Below are positions 32,881-40,282 of a stretch of DNA of 64,000 nucleotides, piece after piece (the first letter of the stretch is position 1; each line of letters begins with the position of its first letter). The notes beneath the pieces are model-generated. The model was not told the DNA's origin and made no database searches. It saw only the letters and a program-made list of their open reading frames with translations. A program made the position numbers and the translations under genes. Source of the DNA: Streptomyces seoulensis (lineage in GTDB: Bacteria > Actinomycetota > Actinomycetes > Streptomycetales > Streptomycetaceae); contig CP054937.1 in NCBI GenBank assembly GCA_013364255.1, positions 26,058-90,057 of the forward strand, given 5' to 3'.

Positions 32881-33179
32881 AGAGGCTTTCTCGTCTCGCG
32901 GCGCATGGGCCAGCCCGGCGCGGCGTTCATACGCTCGCTGTCGATGTCGATGAGGCCCAGCTCCAGCAGGTGTAGCAGAGCTTCGCGAACGGCGTTGCCG
33001 ACGACGTCGGCAAGGGTGCGGCCTTGCGCGTAGGCACCGTCGGGGCCGATGGCCCAGTGGCTGGCTGCGTGGCCGGCGATCCGATCGAGGCGGTGGAAGT
33101 CGCTGTCGGGGCTTGTGTCGATGGGAATGCGGGGCCACGGGTCGAGGATGCGGGAGGGGAGCGGCGGCTTCTCGGTCAC
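32877..33179 (-). CDS. Hypothetical protein (100 aa)
   Basis: ATG 33179, overlapping the stop of the upstream gene. Contains DFHRLDRIAGHAASHWAIGP and VVGNAVREALLHLLELGLID. Helical C terminus. No family recognised. Confidence 0.55.
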   Translation of the reverse strand: MTEKPPLPSRILDPWPRIPIDTSPDSDFHRLDRIAGHAASHWAIGPDGAYAQGRTLADVVGNAVREALLHLLELGLIDIDSERMNAAPGWPMRRETRKPL

Positions 33180-33772
33180 GCGGTGGGGGCCTTTCCCTCA
33201 AGGGCTTCGAGTGTCGGGCAGGGGTGCGGGATGAACGCGATCCACTCGTCTGTCCTCGGGCCCGTGGAGCGGCGTACCGAGCATTCGGCGCACCAGGTCT
33301 TCCCGAGGTTCTGAACGGGCGCATGGAGGGCCGTGACGCGCTTCTTGAGGTCGTTCCAGGAGTCCGGGATGACGTTCAGTGCCTCGGCCGCGAGGAAGCG
33401 GGCCTGGCGAAACGTCTTGATGACTGTCGTTACATCGAACTGGTCCATCGGCCGGTCCAGGGCGGACCAGATGATGAACTCGGTGTGGTCGTCCGGGAAT
33501 GCCTGATTGGCGAGGTCCTTGCGGGCGCGTTCGGCTTCCTTCTGCCACGCCGCAGCGAGCTTCTCCATGGCGGCAAGGCGTTGTTCCAGGGCGTCGGTGG
33601 GACCTGTCTTCGCCTCGGCGGTCTCGGCGCGCCGGAGGGCGTAGGCGAGCTGGATGCGTAGGTAGGGGGCGTTGGCGGCCTCGGATCGTAGGCGCTCGTC
33701 CTGGGGCAGTGCGGCGGCTTTGGCGTTGGCGGATTCTGCCGCCTCGATGTGCCGGTGTGTCTGCTCGGTCAC
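33176..33772 (-). CDS. Hypothetical coiled-coil protein with C-terminal Cys pair
   Basis: 198 residues from GTG 33772. Long helices (MEKLAAAWQKEAERARKDLA) and a C-terminal TWCAECSVRRSTGPRTDEWI with another Cys in PHPCP, a possible zinc site. GTGA coupling upstream and ATGA downstream. Confidence 0.55.
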   Translation of the reverse strand: MTEQTHRHIEAAESANAKAAALPQDERLRSEAANAPYLRIQLAYALRRAETAEAKTGPTDALEQRLAAMEKLAAAWQKEAERARKDLANQAFPDDHTEFIIWSALDRPMDQFDVTTVIKTFRQARFLAAEALNVIPDSWNDLKKRVTALHAPVQNLGKTWCAECSVRRSTGPRTDEWIAFIPHPCPTLEALEGKAPTA

Positions 33773-34059
33773 CCAGCGGCCTCCGGGTCGTCGTTGACAC
33801 GGCTGACCTTGACGGCGGGACTGCGACGCGGCGGCGGGTCGTGGCGGTGCCGCCAGGCGTAGACGGTGTTGACCGGGTCGGTGACCAGAAGTAGGGCGAG
33901 GAGGACGGCTTGGCGGGGCTTGCTCGTCCAGCGGTCAAGGTGGAAGCGGAGTTGCCAGTTGGCCCAGTGGGCGAGCCGGGCGTACGGCTGGAGCCGGCCG
34001 AGGCCGTAGCCGGCGGCAAGGAGGGCCAGGGCTGCGCCCGTGGTGGTCAGGGGGCTCAC
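33769..34059 (-). CDS. Small membrane protein (96 aa)
   Basis: N-terminal hydrophobic helix (TTTGAALALLAAGYGLG) and a second span (QAVLLALLLVTDPVNTVY), then a basic tail. Coupled on both sides. Unknown function. Confidence 0.5.
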   Translation of the reverse strand: MSPLTTTGAALALLAAGYGLGRLQPYARLAHWANWQLRFHLDRWTSKPRQAVLLALLLVTDPVNTVYAWRHRHDPPPRRSPAVKVSRVNDDPEAAG

Positions 34060-34466
34060 GCTGCCGCCTCCAGGAACGCGGGCTTCGGGCTGTGGTCGAC
34101 GAACTCCTCCAACGGCTTCTCGCTGTTCGCGACCTCAAGTAGCCAGTCCGCGTGGCAGGCCTGGTCCAGTCGGCACCAGCACACCAGGTCCTTGCCAGCG
34201 AGATCCTTGCGGATCCGTCGGAGGAATGTGATGTCGTAGGTGCGGGCGTTGATGAAGCTGTCGATGGCCTGCTGGCGGGTGAGTGGCTCGTGGGGGCGCT
34301 TGTCGATCCATCCTCCGGGGAGGACGGTCCATCCGGTGGAGCCGATTTTCCAGTTGTTGCCGTATCCGCTGCCGCGGCCGACGAAGACGTATCCGTTGGG
34401 GTTGGCGGAGGCTTCGGCGGCGCGCCATCCCTTCTTGCGCTGGCGCTGGATTCGCTGCGGCATCAT
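34056..34466 (-). CDS. DUF4326 protein, copy 2
   Basis: 136 residues. RIQRQRKKGWRAAE, YVFVGRGSGYGNNW and LAGKDLVCWCRLDQACHADW align with the same blocks of the 20921 protein. A divergent paralogue under the same type of promoter but on the opposite strand. Next to a SLOG-type protein. ATG 34466 or 34463. Confidence 0.8.
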   Translation of the reverse strand: MMPQRIQRQRKKGWRAAEASANPNGYVFVGRGSGYGNNWKIGSTGWTVLPGGWIDKRPHEPLTRQQAIDSFINARTYDITFLRRIRKDLAGKDLVCWCRLDQACHADWLLEVANSEKPLEEFVDHSPKPAFLEAAA

Positions 34467-34882
34467 GCCTCCATGGCGGCGAGATCGCCGTCGGGCTCAC
34501 CCGGGTCGATCTCGGGGTGGGTGAATTGGACGGGCTTGCCCAGGCTGCGGGCGTAGGCGATCTCTGCGCGGGTGGAGTCGCCGATGTAGTCGCCGACGAC
34601 GAGGACCACATCGGCCAGACGGATCTTCGCCCGGTGTAGGTCGTCCAGGCGCTGCTTGCCGGCGTCGGCGGCCGCCGGGTCCGCCCACAGCTGGTTGGGC
34701 TCCTTCATGTTGCAGCCGGGCTTGACGACGATGAACCCGTCCCAGGTCAGGTCGCGGTCGGTGTTGGTCATCTCCTGCATGAAGCGGGTGCTGCCGCAGA
34801 TGGCGATGATCTGGGGGATGTTCAGCTTCTGCTTGGCGGCGGCGAGCTGTTCTTCGGCCGTGAGGGTCTGCGGGTAGCTCAT
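34463..34882 (-). CDS. DUF4406/SLOG-type nucleoside-binding protein
   Basis: 139 residues. IIAICGSTRFMQEMTNTDRD, DDLHRAKIRLADVVLVVGDY and IGDSTRAEIAYARSLGKPV are the nucleotide 2-deoxyribosyltransferase-like SLOG signature (GS-x-R near the first strand, D-x-V-x-V-V, S-T-x-x-E-I-A-Y-A). It may hydrolyse or sense a nucleotide derivative. Operon partner of a DUF4326 gene. Confidence 0.75.
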   Translation of the reverse strand: MSYPQTLTAEEQLAAAKQKLNIPQIIAICGSTRFMQEMTNTDRDLTWDGFIVVKPGCNMKEPNQLWADPAAADAGKQRLDDLHRAKIRLADVVLVVGDYIGDSTRAEIAYARSLGKPVQFTHPEIDPGEPDGDLAAMEA

Positions 34883-34891
34883 CGGGTCTCC

Positions 34892-35266
34892 TTAGAAGGG
34901 AAGGTCGGAGGCGTGGCCGCCCCAAACGCTGTACGGGACGTGCAGGGGGTGCTTGGTGCGGATGGGGGTGCCCCAGCGCTGCTGGTCGAGGCGGGTCTGG
35001 ATGCGTGCCCAGCGGTGACAGCCGTCGGTCTTGCAGTCGGCGCAGTAGGGTTCCGCGCTTTCCCCGGTGTGGTCGGGGGCCCAGCCGGTGGTGGCGTGGT
35101 ACTTGGTCGGTTCGGTGGTGAGGCGGGCGGTACGGCGGGCCTGCATACGCTGCTTGATCTGCTTCTGGGTGGGGCGCATCCACTGGTGGAGCCCGGCTTC
35201 GGAGTCGAACTGCCAGCCGTGGTTGGCGTGGGGTTCGCCGCAGATGAGGCAGCCGTAAGGCGTCAT
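34892..35266 (-). CDS. Hypothetical protein with two Cys/His clusters
   Basis: 124 residues from ATG 35266. N-terminal YGCLICGEPHANHGW and central EPYCADCKTDGCHRWA suggest two zinc sites. The segment between is basic and helical. Coupled to the 60-residue gene upstream. Confidence 0.55.
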   Translation of the reverse strand: MTPYGCLICGEPHANHGWQFDSEAGLHQWMRPTQKQIKQRMQARRTARLTTEPTKYHATTGWAPDHTGESAEPYCADCKTDGCHRWARIQTRLDQQRWGTPIRTKHPLHVPYSVWGGHASDLPF

Positions 35267-35445
35267 GCTCGTGCTCCCGATGTGCTGATCAGCACCCACA
35301 CTCGGCCCATCTCGGCGAGCGGCAGCTTTCGCCTGGCCGCAGCCTCACCCTTGTTGGCGGGGACCTTGATGGTGACCTTGGCTGCGTTGGGGTCGACAGG
35401 GTTGCCGGCTTCCCAGATCTTCGATTGCTGGAAGGCGTAGCGCAT
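35263..35445 (-). CDS. Small basic protein, first gene of P35.6 operon (60 aa)
   Basis: ATG 35445 with GGGAG 8 nt upstream. Begins MRYAFQQSKIWEAGNPVDPN and contains KVTIKVPANKGEAAARRKLP. Beta/basic, unknown. Directly follows the shared promoter/operator. Confidence 0.55.
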   Translation of the reverse strand: MRYAFQQSKIWEAGNPVDPNAAKVTIKVPANKGEAAARRKLPLAEMGRVWVLISTSGARA

Positions 35446-35556
35446 GGAGTGGCTCCCGGGTGGTTGTGGGCGCGTATGGCGATGGTGCCGTGTGTGGGCT
35501 TCGCTGTTCCCTCCGAACGGTGTGGGGATGCGGGGAGGGTGATGAACTGATGGTCC

Positions 35557-35592
35557 AGTGTATCCATGTAGGCATGGCACTGCAATGCATGA
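35557..35592 (-). promoter_or_regulatory. Shared promoter/operator, copy 3 (P35.6)
   Basis: On the minus strand: TTGCAG (35585-35580), a 17-nt spacer, TACACT (35562-35557). The operator region reads ATGCATTGCAGTGCCATGC, one base different from copies 1 and 2 over the core. Drives 35445 down to 32680. Confidence 0.72.
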
Positions 35593-35618
35593 CACGTTCC
35601 GCGAGGGTGCCCGACCGA

Positions 35619-35693
35619 GACGCGAGAGTGCCCTCGACCTGATGGCCAAGGGTGCTGTCAGTGCGTCCCCTCGTCGCATCGGCAGCCCTTGGC
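35619..35693. repeat. Left direct repeat flanking the 35779 gene
   Basis: GACGCGAGAGTGCCC (35619-35633), then after a gap CAGTGCGTCCCCTCG...ATCGG. The same order of blocks recurs at 36387-36456 on the far side of the gene. A GCCAAGGG/CCCTTGGC stem lies at 35645-35693. Confidence 0.6.
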
Positions 35694-35703
35694 GGCTCAC
35701 CCC

Positions 35704-35732
35704 TTGCGACCCTGTACGCAATTGCGTACAGT
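35704..35732 (+). promoter_or_regulatory. Promoter embedded in a 20-bp perfect palindrome
   Basis: TTGCGA (35704-35709), a 17-nt spacer, TACAGT (35727-35732). The spacer and -10 lie within CTGTACGCAATTGCGTACAG (35712-35731), a perfect palindrome ideally placed for repression or autoregulation of the 35779 gene. Confidence 0.75.
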
Positions 35733-35778
35733 CGAGTTAGTCAGTAGCGCGCAAATGCGACACCACCCCGGAGACGCC

Positions 35779-36369
35779 ATGTCACTTGAACGCGAAGTCA
35801 CCCAGACATTTGCCCTCATCAAGGAGCTGACCGTCCACGCGGATCATCTACTAGTGAAGCTCCGGGGCAACGGCGCGTCATGGAGTGAGCTGGCGGCCCT
35901 GATCAACCCGGAGGACCCGCCGACCCGAAGCTCCGTCCAGCGTCGCGTGGAAGCCGCCGACCGGCGGGAGGCTGAGCGCCATATCTCGGGAGTGATGGCG
36001 CAGGTGGAAGAGCGGCGCCGGATGGGCGAGGCGGTCCGCTCCGTCGCCGTACCGCTGCTGTCGCAAGTGGTGGCCTCCGTGACATACGGCCCCGGTCCGC
36101 GCCTGCACGACTTGGACCCGCACCGCTACATCGATGGAGCCGACACGTTGGACGCCGTCGTTCCCCCGCTGCCCGATGCGGAGGATGACCTCCGGTCAGC
36201 ACTCGTTCGGGCCTCGCGACTGCTGAGGGAAGCGGGCACGGCGATCGCAACATGTGGCGGCATTGCCACTGAGCGGTACCGCGAAGAGATCGCTCACCTT
36301 TCGCTGCTTGCCCCCGATCCGGCCGACCGTGAGGCCGTGCTGAAGGCGGCAGGTCTCGGGCTCGACTGA
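35779..36369 (+). CDS. Putative autoregulated DNA-binding protein (196 aa)
   Basis: ATG 35779. Residues ~20-60 (LLVKLRGNGASWSELAALIN, PEDPPTRSSVQRRVEAADRR) look like an HTH. The rest is helical. The only rightward gene inside a leftward block, with its own promoter overlapped by a 20-bp palindrome and flanked by direct repeats. A candidate regulator of this region, possibly of the two neighbouring shared operators. Target unproven. Confidence 0.6.
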   Translation: MSLEREVTQTFALIKELTVHADHLLVKLRGNGASWSELAALINPEDPPTRSSVQRRVEAADRREAERHISGVMAQVEERRRMGEAVRSVAVPLLSQVVASVTYGPGPRLHDLDPHRYIDGADTLDAVVPPLPDAEDDLRSALVRASRLLREAGTAIATCGGIATERYREEIAHLSLLAPDPADREAVLKAAGLGLD

Positions 36370-36386
36370 CCCGCACAACGCTCCCA

Positions 36387-36456
36387 GACGCGAGAGTGCC
36401 CCCGAGCGTCACGCCCGGGGGCACTGCCAGCGCTTCCCCTCGCCGGATCGGTAGCG
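36387..36456. repeat. Right direct repeat flanking the 35779 gene
   Basis: GACGCGAGAGTGCCC (36387-36401) is identical to the left copy. Downstream blocks CAGCGCTTCCCCTCG and ATCGGTAGC match with scattered substitutions. Confidence 0.6.
36396..36424. terminator. Hairpin between convergent transcripts
   Basis: GTGCCCCCG (36396-36404) pairs with CGGGGGCAC (36416-36424). It lies between the rightward 35779 gene and the leftward 36538 operon end. Confidence 0.6.
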
Positions 36457-36537
36457 GGTCATGGGGGCGCTTCGGAGACTCCCCGCACAGGGGAACCACC
36501 ACAAGTCTCACCCCGACTCGCGGCCGCGTTGCCCCGG

Positions 36538-36678
36538 CTACCGGTAGATGAGGATGAGGCCCAGGACGACGAAGCCGGCGACGAACCACCACGGCGGTGC
36601 CGGCTTCGGGGCGCGGGTCCATCGGCCGTGGTTGCCGCGCGGCTGCGACTGCCAGCGCGGTCCGCGGCTACGTCTCAT
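36538..36678 (-). CDS. Tiny tail-anchored membrane protein (46 aa)
   Basis: ATG 36678 overlaps the upstream stop (ATGA). A basic N terminus (MRRSRGPRWQSQPRGNHGRW) is followed by a C-terminal span (WWFVAGFVVLGLILIYR), i.e. N-in, C-terminally anchored. Unknown role. Confidence 0.5.
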   Translation of the reverse strand: MRRSRGPRWQSQPRGNHGRWTRAPKPAPPWWFVAGFVVLGLILIYR

Positions 36679-36926
36679 CGGCCGCCATCCGGGCCGGGGC
36701 CACCGGCTGGTACGCGAAGCTGGTACTGGGAGCAGCGGGCTGGGTCTCCCCACGACTCCCTGTGCGGCTCGCTGGCCCCGCACCAAGGGCACGGCAGGAC
36801 AGGGTTGGACATCGACCCCTCGATACCGCAGTAGCCGACATCGCCCCATCCCTCCGAGCTGAAAACGGTAATGGCTTGCCGACCGCACGTGCACAAGTCA
36901 CCGGGCTGGGCAGGGCGCTCGCTCAT
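36675..36926 (-). CDS. Small zinc-finger-like protein (83 aa)
   Basis: DLCTCGRQAITVFSSEGWGD, VGYCGIEG and PCPWCGASEPHRESWG supply C-x-C, C and C-x2-C elements, then a further Cys. Coupled at both ends by ATGA overlaps. Function unknown. Confidence 0.6.
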   Translation of the reverse strand: MSERPAQPGDLCTCGRQAITVFSSEGWGDVGYCGIEGSMSNPVLPCPWCGASEPHRESWGDPARCSQYQLRVPAGGPGPDGGR

Positions 36927-37402
36927 GCGGTCAGCTTTTCAGCAGAGGACGCCCTCCGGGCTTCCCTCGCGCCGGCCTGCACACCGTCCAAGAACGCGTA
37001 CACGCCGGCGCGGTCGATCGGACTCTGTCCGCTGCCGCCGACCCGCACTGCGTACCGGTCCTCGCCCAGCTCGGTGACGTGGATGCGCAGTCCGCTCTCG
37101 CAGGCCGCGACACCTGCCACCCACTGCACTTCCAGGTGCGGCGGCCAGTTCTCGTTGTAGGGCGGGTTGTGGCTTCCATCGGGGTTTCGGGTGACGTCCA
37201 TGTGAAGCTCCTCCAAGACGTTGTTGGCGTAGGCAGCCATTCTGGCAACGACGCCCGTATTCAGTCGCTGTGCGAACTCTTCGGTCCTGTGGCCGGCCAC
37301 GTTGCGCAGGGGGGCGACCCGGTCGTGAATGAAGGAGACGAGGTCGTCGATTTCCTGCTGTGTGAAGGGCGGCGGTGGCGTGTAGATACTCTGCTCGGTC
37401 AT
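36923..37402 (-). CDS. Hypothetical protein (159 aa)
   Basis: ATG 37402 with AGGAG upstream. FTQQEIDDLVSFIHDRVAPL is an N-terminal helix and LEVQWVAGVAACESGLRIHV suggests an alpha/beta core. No family recognised. Confidence 0.55.
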   Translation of the reverse strand: MTEQSIYTPPPPFTQQEIDDLVSFIHDRVAPLRNVAGHRTEEFAQRLNTGVVARMAAYANNVLEELHMDVTRNPDGSHNPPYNENWPPHLEVQWVAGVAACESGLRIHVTELGEDRYAVRVGGSGQSPIDRAGVYAFLDGVQAGAREARRASSAEKLTA

Positions 37403-37479
37403 GCAGTCTCCTGGGTAATCGGTGGTGATAGGGAGCAGTCTTCCAGTCGGGGTCCGGCAGCGCGGGGAGGAACGTCAAA

Positions 37480-37507
37480 GCCCGGCCGCGGAGGGGTGCG
37501 GCCGGGC
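37480..37507 (-). terminator. Terminator after 37523 gene
   Basis: GCCCGGCCGC (37480-37489) pairs with GCGGCCGGGC (37498-37507). Confidence 0.65.
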
Positions 37508-37522
37508 CAGGACATCAAGCGG

Positions 37523-37897
37523 TCAGCTCATCAGACTGACGGAACGGACCAGCGCGTCGGTCAGGGACTGCCGCGAGTTGTCCGGGATGAGGATCTTCGG
37601 TGGGGTGTCCACGTCCAGTTCGTCCTCCGCCAGTTCCAGGAGGGTTCCGCCGGCGCGGGCCGGGGTGAGGATGGCGATCCGGTCTGTGATCGAGTCGTAG
37701 GCCCAGTCGGTGTTGGTGATGAGTGCCGTAGCGAGGTCGGTGATCTGTGGGGCAGGGATCGTGATGGTGGCGTCGAAGAATTGGCCGAGGGCCTGGATGC
37801 GGAGGGTGACCTGGTCACGGTATGGCGTGGCGAGGAGGTCGAGGGCCGTCTGGGCGTTGTCGGTGTAGGACCAGAGGACCACAGCGCTGGTGGTCAT
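37523..37897 (-). CDS. Hypothetical protein (124 aa)
   Basis: ATG 37897 with AGGAGG well spaced. Alternating strands and helices (AVVLWSYTDNAQTALDLLAT, TLLELAEDELDVDTPPKILI). No motif I can assign. Followed by a hairpin. Confidence 0.55.
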   Translation of the reverse strand: MTTSAVVLWSYTDNAQTALDLLATPYRDQVTLRIQALGQFFDATITIPAPQITDLATALITNTDWAYDSITDRIAILTPARAGGTLLELAEDELDVDTPPKILIPDNSRQSLTDALVRSVSLMS

Positions 37898-37965
37898 CGA
37901 ATGCCTCCTGGGTGTGGATGGGTCTGGTGAAGCTTCCGGGTGGTGCGGCCGAGCTTGGTGGTGCA

Positions 37966-38136
37966 CTACCTCCTCTCGAGCAAAGGCGGAACGTACGGCA
38001 GGACGATCGCGGCGAACTGGTTGGCAGAGTCGGGGTTGTGGGTGAGCTGGCCGGCGAGCCAGACAGCTGTGGCGGTGAGGAAGGCAATGAGGACCGGGTC
38101 GTGGTTTCGGCCGTTGTTGAGGTTGTTCTCAGTCAT
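37966..38136 (-). CDS. Tiny membrane protein (56 aa)
   Basis: ATG 38136 after GGGGGTG. Reads MTENNLNNGRNHDPVLIAFL and then TATAVWLAGQLTHNP, a single hydrophobic span, ending VLPYVPPLLERR. First gene downstream of the copy-4 shared promoter. Confidence 0.5.
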   Translation of the reverse strand: MTENNLNNGRNHDPVLIAFLTATAVWLAGQLTHNPDSANQFAAIVLPYVPPLLERR

Positions 38137-38218
38137 GTGGCACCCCCGTGGGCAGGTTGGCGTGGTTGATCGTGAAGACTTCGCACGCCGAGCCGGCGTT
38201 TAGGGGCTCGTTGCTGGG

Positions 38219-38267
38219 ACCGCACCGGGGGACTTACGGTTCTTGGTGGGACTGCCCCTGGTGCGGT
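38219..38267 (-). promoter_or_regulatory. Hairpin at the predicted 5' end of the P38.3 transcript
   Basis: GGTGCGGT (38260-38267) and CCCC (38255-38258) pair with ACCGCACC (38219-38226) and GGGG (38227-38230). The predicted start site (~38267) coincides with the base of the stem, so the mRNA would begin in a stable hairpin. Confidence 0.5.
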
Positions 38268-38273
38268 ACTCCC

Positions 38274-38310
38274 ACCGTATCCCGTAAGGCATGGCTATGC
38301 AATGCATAGC
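38274..38310 (-). promoter_or_regulatory. Shared promoter/operator, copy 4 (P38.3)
   Basis: On the minus strand: TTGCAT (38302-38297), a 17-nt spacer, TACGGT (38279-38274). The operator is the perfect palindrome GCTATGCAATGCATAGC (38294-38310), followed by the same CCATGCC block as the other copies. Drives 38136 leftward. Confidence 0.72.
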
Positions 38311-38380
38311 GCGGGATGGAAGACGACAACGCCCCCAGACCCGAGCGAGTCGAGGGGCGCAGCGGCGACGTGGGATGGGG

Positions 38381-39058
38381 CTACTGCCCCGATGTACGCC
38401 GTTCGGACAGTGTCGGCGGACGGCCCGCCAGGCGCGCGCTGATCAGGGCGTCGTCGGGGAGGTCCTTCATCGCTTCCCGTAGTTCTGCCACGGTCCAGAA
38501 CCGATAGATCCGCTGAAGCTTTCGGTCCTCACGAAGCGGCTCGCACTGCTTGTCGAACTCCTCCTTGGTCGGCCCCTTCATGACGGTGAACCGGCCGAAG
38601 TGGCGGTACTCAAGCAAGCCGCTGGCTGCGACGATCTTCATGGCGTTCGCTGCGGTAGGTCGAGACACGTTGTAGCGCTTCGCCACTTCCCCCGACATGA
38701 GCACTCGCCCGACCCAGTGTCGGCCCTGCTCGATCTCCTCCGAGAGTCCGTCCACGACGGCCTGCTGTCCCTCGGGGTTGAGCCATGCAGGCCTGTCGCC
38801 GATCTGTGTCTTCCGCCAGGAGCTGTCGTGCAGCGGCTTCTCCACTGCGGTCGCTTCCTCTTCTGCCGTCAGCGCTGCTATTCGGTTCGGATACCACTCG
38901 ACAGTCCGGCGGACCACTTGGTGAGCCCAGTGTTTGTCGTCCTGGTGCTGCGTCCATCGCACATCCGGGTCGAAGGAGACGCCGAGGTACAGCAAGACGT
39001 TGTTGACGTCGTACAGCCGGTAGAGCGCAGTCGGCTCATCGGTAGGGCGGTGGCTCAT
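38381..39058 (-). CDS. GIY-YIG nuclease-like domain fused to winged-helix domain
   Basis: 225 residues, ATG 39058 in an ATGA overlap. Residues 11-75 (ALYRLYDVNNVLLYLGVSFD, then R34 and H38, EWYPNR...E) have the Y...Y-L-G...R...H layout of GIY-YIG proteins. Residues ~115-175 (MSGEVAKRYNVSRPTAANAM, KIVAASGLLEYRHFGRFTVM) are a GntR-like winged helix. Could be a sequence-directed nuclease or a regulator. Coupled to a replication-type protein. Confidence 0.7.
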   Translation of the reverse strand: MSHRPTDEPTALYRLYDVNNVLLYLGVSFDPDVRWTQHQDDKHWAHQVVRRTVEWYPNRIAALTAEEEATAVEKPLHDSSWRKTQIGDRPAWLNPEGQQAVVDGLSEEIEQGRHWVGRVLMSGEVAKRYNVSRPTAANAMKIVAASGLLEYRHFGRFTVMKGPTKEEFDKQCEPLREDRKLQRIYRFWTVAELREAMKDLPDDALISARLAGRPPTLSERRTSGQ

Positions 39059-40044
39059 GCGCTGGCGTCCTCTCGGCAGTCGGTGCACAGGGCATCCTCG
39101 GTGCAGTTTCGCAGCGGCCTGTGACACTCAGGGCACTTAGCCCGCTGAACCCGCGCGATCTCCTCGTTGCCCGTACGAGGCTGTGGCAGGGGCGGAGCCG
39201 CAGGAAGGTTCTCCGGGGCCAGACGATGCCGGTAGACGGCCGCCAGAGACTTCGCGGAGTCAGTCTCCTCGGTCAGCTGCACACGCAGCTTGTTCTCACT
39301 CCAACCGGCCGCCAGAGCCTCGCCTACCCGCTTAATCAGGTACTCCCGCTGCTTCGGCCCAAGAATTCGACCTCGGTAGGGCAAGCACTCCACGAATGCA
39401 GCCGCCACTCGGTTCTGCTCTTCCTGCCGCGGAGCATCTCCACCCCCTCCTCCCTTCTGGTCCTGAACATCGACGGCCGCCTGCTCATCCTCGCGCGCGG
39501 GGGAGGAGGAGGTACTTCCCCCCAGTTCTTTAACCCCGTAGGGGTTAACTCCCGCCTCACCGACATCCGGTCCACCGGGAGCCGGTCGACCGAAGTTCGG
39601 TCCACCGAAGTCCGGTGACACGGGATTCGGTCCCACCTGCGAAAACTCCGGAGATTTCGAAGTATCCGCGACGGCTTCCAGACGTCTGCGGTCGCCCTTC
39701 TTCGCCTTGCTCCACGGCTTCGGAAGGCTCACCGGCAGCGACGCCTGATCCTGCGGCTCCTCGAACATGGTCGTCTTCGTCTCGAACCGACCACGCTCCC
39801 CCTGGGTCCGCGTGCGTACCAGGTACCGCTCGGTCTCCAGCTCGTTCATGTAGCCGGCGATCGCATCCCGGCCTTCTGGGTTGTCAGCGGCCAGCGAGCG
39901 AATGTCGACTTTGGACCCAGGCGGCAGGCTCAGCAGGTACTCGGCCAGACCTCGAGCCCCAAAGGACAGCCGGTTGTTCTGAGCGAGTGCGTTGTCGATG
40001 ATGACGAAGCCGCGGTCCTTCCTCGGACCTCGTTCGATGTTCAC
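39055..40044 (-). CDS. HTH replication-type protein of Streptomyces elements
   Basis: 329 residues. MNIERGPRKDRGFVIIDNAL then RLSFGARGLAEYLLSLPPGS and ELETERYLVRTR is the winged-helix N terminus seen in many Streptomyces plasmid and integrative-element proteins. A low-complexity linker with repeated GPxFG-like motifs follows (130-200), then a charged domain. A C-terminal zinc knuckle closes the protein (CPECHRPL...CTDC). A DNA-replication or regulatory role is inferred from context. Confidence 0.6.
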   Translation of the reverse strand: MNIERGPRKDRGFVIIDNALAQNNRLSFGARGLAEYLLSLPPGSKVDIRSLAADNPEGRDAIAGYMNELETERYLVRTRTQGERGRFETKTTMFEEPQDQASLPVSLPKPWSKAKKGDRRRLEAVADTSKSPEFSQVGPNPVSPDFGGPNFGRPAPGGPDVGEAGVNPYGVKELGGSTSSSPAREDEQAAVDVQDQKGGGGGDAPRQEEQNRVAAAFVECLPYRGRILGPKQREYLIKRVGEALAAGWSENKLRVQLTEETDSAKSLAAVYRHRLAPENLPAAPPLPQPRTGNEEIARVQRAKCPECHRPLRNCTEDALCTDCREDASA

Positions 40045-40282
40045 GCCATTCCCTCCGCCGTGCGGAGGATTGACCGGGGGGCACTACTTGGCAGTACGCC
40101 AACTACGGGTACCCTCACTGTTGAGGACCCTTCTGATAGGTGGGACTCGAAGAACCAGCGGGTTGCACCCCGCTGTGACTTGCCAGGACGCCCGGGTAGA
40201 GGCTGCTGCGGCCTCGTTGATCCGGGCGTTCGCGCTATCTGGGACCGGTGGCTGCGACCGCCATCTGTCGGCGCGCTCATGA
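40045..40282. other. Intergenic region with TTGGC-AGTAC-GCCAA inverted repeat
   Basis: About 240 nt between leftward genes. TTGGCAGTACGCCAA (40088-40102) is a possible operator near the 39055-40044 gene start, and AGCGGG-TTGCA-CCCGCT-like pairing occurs near 40160. I find no clear iterons. Confidence 0.4.
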
